Positions 31,873 through 36,699 of a DNA stretch of 36,699 nucleotides are shown here, in pieces. The DNA is from Bdellovibrionales bacterium RIFOXYD1_FULL_55_31 (GTDB lineage Bacteria > Bdellovibrionota > UBA1018). Made by a program: the position numbers and the translations under genes. The stretch covers positions 1-36,699 of the forward strand of contig MEQK01000018.1 of the NCBI GenBank assembly GCA_001770175.1, written 5' to 3'. The notes under the pieces are model-generated. The model was not told the DNA's origin. It saw nothing but the letters and a program-made list of their open reading frames with translations, and did no database searches. The first letter of the stretch is position 1, and each line of letters starts with the position of its first letter.

Positions 31873-34584
31873 TTATCCCAGTTTTTTGGAGATCGCTGCG
31901 TGCGCCTCAATAAGTGCTTTTTCGAGTCCAGCCGGTCTGGTCCCGCCCGCTTGAGCGAGGTCTGGCTTTCCGCCGCCCCGCCCGTCGATGAACGGAGCGA
32001 GTACTTTGATCAGTTCGTTTGCATTGAGAGCTTTCGGAGCGGTGGGACCGACCGCGACCAAGAGGGAGGCTTTTTCTGCGCTGGGCTCCTTCATCCCAAG
32101 GACGAAAATTCCGTCGGGGCATTTCTGCTTGAGGCGATCCGAAATATCGCGGAGCCGTTTGACACCCTGAGCGTCAGGGGAGCAAACGTGTGTTACGAGG
32201 CGAGTCCCCGGAAGAATTTGAGCTTTGGAGAGCATGTCATCCACTTCGCCTGCGGCGCTTCTGGCCTGAAGGGCATCCAGTTCCTTTCGGACGTCGCGCT
32301 CAGCTTGTGCCATTTTGTCGAGTTTTCCGAGAATTTCATCGCTCGAAGACGCCTTTAGTCGATCCCTGATTGTTTTGACCTCGTTATCCTTGGCCCGTAG
32401 GTACTCGAAGGCTTCCTTGGAGGTGTAGGCGATGATCCGGCGGACCCCGGCTGCGATTCCGCTTTCGTTCGCGATCTTGAAAAGGTGAATGTCAGATGAG
32501 CGGTCGACGTGCGTGCCGCCACAGAGTTCGGTTGAGAAGTCGCCGACTTGCACGACCCTGACCTTTTCTCCGTATTTTTCGCCGAAGAATGCGATTGCCC
32601 CCGATGAGATCGCTTCGTCCTTTTTCATCTCCTTCTTCAGAACCGTGGCATCGCTCCATATCTTCTCATTGACCAGATCCTCGACTTTTCTGAGCTCCTG
32701 CTCAGTCATCGCCTGGAAGTGGCTGAAGTCAAATCGAAGAACGTCGGGTGCAACGAGCGATCCGGACTGTTTTACGTGCCTTCCGAGGACCTCACGAAGA
32801 GCCCAATGAAGGAGGTGGGTCGCGGTATGGTTTCGGGCGGTGAGTGCTCTGAGTTCTCGGTCCGTCTGTTGAAGGTAGGTTCGGCCTGTTTTGAGCGAGC
32901 CTTTTTGAGGTCGAATGTGAGCGACAATCAAATCCGCAACCGGTCGTTTAACATCAATGACCTCGCCCTCAAACCCCTCTCCGCTGACGCGGCCTCGATC
33001 GCCAATCTGGCCTCCGCTTTCGCCGTAAAACGGGGTTTTCGAAAATACGACTTCGATGATCGGTTTTTTTTCCTCACTATCGCCGGTGGCGGCGAGCGAT
33101 GGCGTTTCAAAATTATCCACAGTTTGAACGCTCTTTTCCTCGGGAACGAGGATCGCGAGGCACACTCCGTCTTCTTGGGCTTTTTCGTAACCCGTGAACT
33201 GTTGAACTGCGTTTCGCTCCTTCAGTTCCGCGGAAATTTTCAGGTAAACTGCATTGAGTGCCTCCTCGCCCGATCCCTTCCAGTGTTTTCGTGATTCGGA
33301 GCGTTGTCGGTCCATCGCTCGTTCAAAACCTACGTCGTCGATCGAAATCCCTGTTTCGGCGCAAATCACACGAGTGAGGTCGAGCGGGAAGCCATAGGTG
33401 TCGTAAAGCTTGAAGGCGATCTCGCCCGGAAGCACCTTCGAGCCGGCGAGTTTGCTGGTCTCTTCATCAAGCAGGCTGAGTCCGCGTTCGAGCGTTTTAA
33501 AGAACTGCTCCTCTTCGGCGAGAACCGCTTTCTCAATGAAGGCGCGTTTCTCGATCAAGTCGGGATAGCCGTCCCGCATTTGTTCAATCACGAATCCGGC
33601 TGTTTTGTGCAAAAATGGTCTTGAGAATCCCAGTTTCTTTCCGTGGCGGATCGCCCGGCGCATAATCCGGCGGAGGACGTAGCCGCGGCCTTCGTTAGAT
33701 GGAAGGACGCCGTCTCCGATGAGGAACGCGGTTGCACGAGAGTGATCGGCCACGACTTTGAATGAAGTAGCGGTTTCATCTTTCCGATCGTACGGTTTTC
33801 CGGCGAGCTCAGCTGTCTTCGAAATAATGTGCTGAAATATGTCCGTTTCATAATTCGAATCGACGTCTTGGAGGATTGCGGCAATTCGCTCCAGCCCCGC
33901 ACCTGTGTCGACCGAAGGTCTTGGGAGTGGCGATAGTACTCCTTTGGCGTCGCGATCATACTGCATGAAAACGAGATTCCAAAATTCCATATACCGATCG
34001 CAGTCGCAGCCCATGGCGCAGGTGGGCTTTCCGCAGCTGTACTTTTCGCCGCGATCGATGAAGATCTCGCTGCAAGGGCCACAGGGGCCAGTCTCGCCCA
34101 TTGCCCAAAAATTGTCCTTTTCTCCGAAACGATAGATTCGTTCTTTGGCGACTCCTTCCTGTTTCTGCCAGATCTCAGCGGCTTCATCGTCCTTTTCGAA
34201 GACACTGACGTAAAGACGGTCCTCTGGCAGTCCGAGTTCCTTTGTTACAAACTCCCAGGCAAACCGGATTGCTTCTTTTTTGAAGTAGTCCCCGAAGGAG
34301 AAATTGCCCAGCATTTCAAAGAATGTGTGGTGTCGGGCGGTGAATCCGACGTTTTCAAGGTCGTTGTGTTTGCCGCCAGCCCGGACACATTTTTGAGATG
34401 TCGTCGCACGGGTGTAGGGTCTCGGGTCTTTTCCGAGAAAAACATCTTTGAATTGGACCATCCCAGCGTTAGTAAAAAGCAGAGTCGGGTCGTTTTGCGG
34501 GACGAGTGAAGAGCTTTCCAGGACCTTATGGCCATTTTTTTCAAAGTACTTGAGAAAACGGGATCGGATTTCGGCGGCTTTCAT
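31873..34584 (-). CDS. alaS: Alanyl-tRNA synthetase
   Basis: Charges tRNA-Ala and edits mischarged Ser and Gly. The class II catalytic core begins KAAEIRSRFLKYFEKNGH and holds LVPQNDPTLLFTNAGMVQFKDVFLG and the RHHTFFEMLGNFSFGDYF motif. The editing domain has HTATHLLHWAL and CGGTHVDRSSDI, with the zinc-binding His and Cys residues. The C-terminal DHHA1-type region ends in GRGGGKPDLAQAGG. The ATG at 34584 has AGGAG upstream, giving 903 residues; an upstream start at 34647 would run into the divergent promoter region. Confidence 0.97.
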   Translation of the reverse strand: MKAAEIRSRFLKYFEKNGHKVLESSSLVPQNDPTLLFTNAGMVQFKDVFLGKDPRPYTRATTSQKCVRAGGKHNDLENVGFTARHHTFFEMLGNFSFGDYFKKEAIRFAWEFVTKELGLPEDRLYVSVFEKDDEAAEIWQKQEGVAKERIYRFGEKDNFWAMGETGPCGPCSEIFIDRGEKYSCGKPTCAMGCDCDRYMEFWNLVFMQYDRDAKGVLSPLPRPSVDTGAGLERIAAILQDVDSNYETDIFQHIISKTAELAGKPYDRKDETATSFKVVADHSRATAFLIGDGVLPSNEGRGYVLRRIMRRAIRHGKKLGFSRPFLHKTAGFVIEQMRDGYPDLIEKRAFIEKAVLAEEEQFFKTLERGLSLLDEETSKLAGSKVLPGEIAFKLYDTYGFPLDLTRVICAETGISIDDVGFERAMDRQRSESRKHWKGSGEEALNAVYLKISAELKERNAVQQFTGYEKAQEDGVCLAILVPEEKSVQTVDNFETPSLAATGDSEEKKPIIEVVFSKTPFYGESGGQIGDRGRVSGEGFEGEVIDVKRPVADLIVAHIRPQKGSLKTGRTYLQQTDRELRALTARNHTATHLLHWALREVLGRHVKQSGSLVAPDVLRFDFSHFQAMTEQELRKVEDLVNEKIWSDATVLKKEMKKDEAISSGAIAFFGEKYGEKVRVVQVGDFSTELCGGTHVDRSSDIHLFKIANESGIAAGVRRIIAYTSKEAFEYLRAKDNEVKTIRDRLKASSSDEILGKLDKMAQAERDVRKELDALQARSAAGEVDDMLSKAQILPGTRLVTHVCSPDAQGVKRLRDISDRLKQKCPDGIFVLGMKEPSAEKASLLVAVGPTAPKALNANELIKVLAPFIDGRGGGKPDLAQAGGTRPAGLEKALIEAHAAISKKLG

Positions 34585-34671
34585 GAGATCTCCTGGAAGT
34601 AATCTTAAGTTTGGTTCCGCGGTGCTCCTAGCCAAACATTTATTCATAACTCCATCACCGAGGAGGTGGCA

Positions 34672-35436
34672 ATGTCCGTTTTTATAACTGGTGCATCAAG
34701 TGGAATTGGCGCGGGCTGTGCTCGTGCTTTTGCCGCAACAGGACGGGAACTCGTCCTGGTCGCCCGGCGTGGGGAGCGCCTGAAAACCCTGGCTCAGGAA
34801 TTGGAAGCTGCACACGAGGTTAAGGTCCACGCTTTTGAACTCGATGTGAGAAATCGTAAAACCGTCGAAGAGTTTGTTGAACGGCATCGAAGCCTTCTCA
34901 CCCGGGTGGAAATCCTGGTGAATAATGCCGGCCTTGCGGCCGGGCTCTCACCCTTGCAGGAGGGGAGTGTCGACGATTGGGATCAGATGATCGACACGAA
35001 CCTGAAAGGTCTTCTCTACGTCACGCGTGGTGTTCTCCCGTACATGATTGAACGGGCACGTCAGGGGGGGGATTGTCATGTCATTAATGTTGGTTCCGTG
35101 GCGGGGCGCTGGGTCTATCCGAATGGTAATGTTTACTGCGGGACGAAGTTCGGTGTGCGCGCGATTTCAGAAAGTATGCGGGTCGATCTCCATGGGACGG
35201 GCATTCGCGTTACTGAAATCGCGCCTGGGATGGTCGAAACGGAATTCAGCGAAGTCCGCCTGAAGGACAAGACGAAGGCGAAGACCGTATATTCCGGGAT
35301 GCAGCCGCTTTCGGCCGATGACATTGCGGAGGCAGTGCTCTGGTGCGTTAAACGGCCTCGGCATGTGAATATTCAGGAAATAGTGGTGTTCCCCACTGCG
35401 CAGTCTTCGGTGAGCTTGGTGGCGCGGAAAATGTGA
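34672..35436 (+). CDS. Short-chain dehydrogenase/reductase (YdfG-like)
   Basis: An NAD(P)-dependent oxidoreductase with a Rossmann fold. The cofactor motif TGASSGIG begins at residue 6, NNAG near 84, the catalytic Ser in NVGSVAG, and YxxxK in YCGTKFG. The overall sequence, including APGMVETEFSEVR, resembles YdfG-type 3-hydroxy acid / serine dehydrogenases. The substrate cannot be settled from sequence. The ATG at 34672 has AGGAGG five bases upstream; a GTG two codons earlier overlaps that site. It is transcribed divergently from alaS. Confidence 0.9.
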   Translation: MSVFITGASSGIGAGCARAFAATGRELVLVARRGERLKTLAQELEAAHEVKVHAFELDVRNRKTVEEFVERHRSLLTRVEILVNNAGLAAGLSPLQEGSVDDWDQMIDTNLKGLLYVTRGVLPYMIERARQGGDCHVINVGSVAGRWVYPNGNVYCGTKFGVRAISESMRVDLHGTGIRVTEIAPGMVETEFSEVRLKDKTKAKTVYSGMQPLSADDIAEAVLWCVKRPRHVNIQEIVVFPTAQSSVSLVARKM

Positions 35437-35478
35437 TCTTTTCCGGTTGTATCCACTGATGTGAGGGTCTGTGGTTTG

Positions 35479-35517
35479 TTAAAAAAAGAGCGGCGTCCCT
35501 CTGTAAAGGACGCCGCT
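35479..35517 (-). terminator. Intrinsic terminator of recA
   Basis: On the minus strand AGCGGCGTCC, a nine-base loop, GGACGCCGCT and then CTTTTTTTAA form a perfect 10-bp GC-rich stem with a long U tract. It lies about 46 bases after the recA stop. Confidence 0.9.
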
Positions 35518-35563
35518 ATAATCATTCCTGCGGGACCAGCCGGTCCTTTTGGAGAATTTGGAT

Positions 35564-36699
35564 TTACTGTCTCTTGGTCGAGGCACCGGAAGGGGTTGAA
35601 GAATGCTTCGTGCTCGCCCCGGTATGGCCATTACCGCTCTGGAGAACGGTGCCCTTGGTTTTGTCACTCTGAACAGTCTGAGTGGGAGTCGTTTCAGCTC
35701 CGCTCCCGGCTTTTTTCATTTCGATACCGGATTTTTTGAGAACTTCTGCGTAAACGGACTTCACCATTTCCGGACGCTCTTTCAAGTATGTCCGCGCGTT
35801 CTCACGGCCTTGTCCGATTCGCTCGTCCTTGTAGGTGTACCAGGTGCCGCTCTTTTCGATTACGTTCAGACTCGCGGCGAGATCAAGAAGGTCGCCTTCC
35901 TTTGAGATACCTTCCCCGTAGAGGATGTCGAATTCGACTTCTTTGAAAGGCGGAGCCATCTTGTTCTTCACGACCTTGACCCGTGTTCGGTTGCCGATCA
36001 CGTTATCGCCGTCTTTCAGGGCTGAAATGCGACGAATATCGAGTCGGACCGAAGAATAGAATTTCAACGCATTACCACCGGTCGTGGTTTCCGGATTACC
36101 GAACATGACCCCTATTTTCATCCGGATCTGGTTGATGAAGATCACCAGGGTCTTACTGCGGTTGATGCTGCCGGTGAGCTTCCTGAGCGCCTGGCTCATC
36201 AAACGGGCTTGAAGACCCATATGTGAATCACCCATTTCACCTTCGATTTCAGCTCGCGGTACGAGAGCTGCGACTGAGTCAACGACGAGAAGATCAACGC
36301 CGCCCGAGCGTACCAACATATCCGCGATTTCGAGGGCCTGTTCGCCCGTGTCCGGCTGTGAAATCAGTAGGTCGTCCGTCCGGACGCCCAGCTTTCTTGC
36401 GTAATTGACGTCCAAGGCATGCTCGGCATCGACGAAAGCGGCGATTCCGCCCTGTTTTTGGACCTCAGCAATGGCATGCAAGGTGAGTGTGGTTTTCCCC
36501 GAAGCTTCAGGACCATAGATTTCCACGATACGGCCTCGTGGATAACCACCGATTCCAAGTGCGATGTCGAGGCTGAGTGATCCGGTCGGAACAGAAGGAA
36601 CCTCTTGAGCAACGAGGTTCTCATGCGTACCCAGACGCATGATGGAGCCCTTTCCGAATTGCTTTTCGATCGCTTGGACCGCCAGTTCGATTGCTTTGT
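35564..36699 (-). CDS. recA: Recombinase RecA, 5' end cut by the window
   Basis: Forms filaments on single-stranded DNA, drives strand exchange and triggers SOS cleavage of LexA. The reading frame runs unbroken to the window edge ([17 protein letters not shown] precedes the internal Met of SIMRLG), so the true start lies outside. The Walker [16 protein letters not shown], the L1 and L2 loop region with [26 protein letters not shown] and the DNA-binding C-terminal domain are present. The tail of about 48 residues after IEMKK is rich in Ser, Thr and Gly, with a GASTK repeat and net positive charge, unlike the acidic tail of E. coli RecA. Confidence 0.97.
   Translation of the reverse strand, partial: KAIELAVQAIEKQFGKGSIMRLGTHENLVAQEVPSVPTGSLSLDIALGIGGYPRGRIVEIYGPEASGKTTLTLHAIAEVQKQGGIAAFVDAEHALDVNYARKLGVRTDDLLISQPDTGEQALEIADMLVRSGGVDLLVVDSVAALVPRAEIEGEMGDSHMGLQARLMSQALRKLTGSINRSKTLVIFINQIRMKIGVMFGNPETTTGGNALKFYSSVRLDIRRISALKDGDNVIGNRTRVKVVKNKMAPPFKEVEFDILYGEGISKEGDLLDLAASLNVIEKSGTWYTYKDERIGQGRENARTYLKERPEMVKSVYAEVLKKSGIEMKKAGSGAETTPTQTVQSDKTKGTVLQSGNGHTGASTKHSSTPSGASTKRQ

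Overview
The window looks like core chromosome of a Gram-negative bacterium with an outer membrane. It carries a Pal lipoprotein, a FadL-type beta-barrel, several lipoproteins and an aerotolerance (Bat) operon. The combination of a type III glutamine synthetase, a complete MoxR/DUF58/BatA/BatB-C/BatD cluster, DUF4398 and DUF502 proteins, HD-GYP signalling and an NtrC-type regulator would fit a Bdellovibrionota or deltaproteobacteria-like lineage. That placement is an inference from gene content, not a phylogeny. Coding density is very high. No rRNA, tRNA, CRISPR array, insertion sequence or prophage is visible, and no stretch over about 300 bases lacks a gene.

Left part (1-17777). A CHASE2-type membrane histidine kinase and an NtrC-family sigma-54 activator lie on the plus strand, and the regulator has a good promoter of its own. 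Converging on them is a long minus-strand block. It starts with a giant predicted lipoprotein (13323-17777), continues through moxR, a DUF58 gene, a DUF4381-like gene, batA, a batB-batC fusion and batD with overlapping or nearly touching genes, and ends with glnN, which has its own promoter and a 5' leader hairpin.

Middle (17778-29580). lon stands alone on the plus strand. Opposing it is a second long minus-strand run: pal, a DUF4398 lipoprotein gene, a CpoB/YbgF-like gene, tsaD, rsmA, a FadL-like gene, a DUF502 gene, smpB, a long-chain acyl-CoA ligase, rpoZ and a 63-residue small protein. It mixes envelope maintenance (pal, CpoB-like, FadL-like) with translation and transcription upkeep (tsaD, rsmA, smpB, rpoZ).

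Right part (29581-36699). A short ssb without an acidic tip faces a small exported protein across a strong hairpin. Then come an HD-GYP protein with an altered signature, alaS, a short-chain dehydrogenase and recA, which is cut by the window edge at its 5' end and followed by a clear intrinsic terminator. The least explained items are the giant lipoprotein heading the Bat operon, a terminator-like hairpin inside the start of the DUF4398 gene, and the 63-residue protein coupled to rpoZ.
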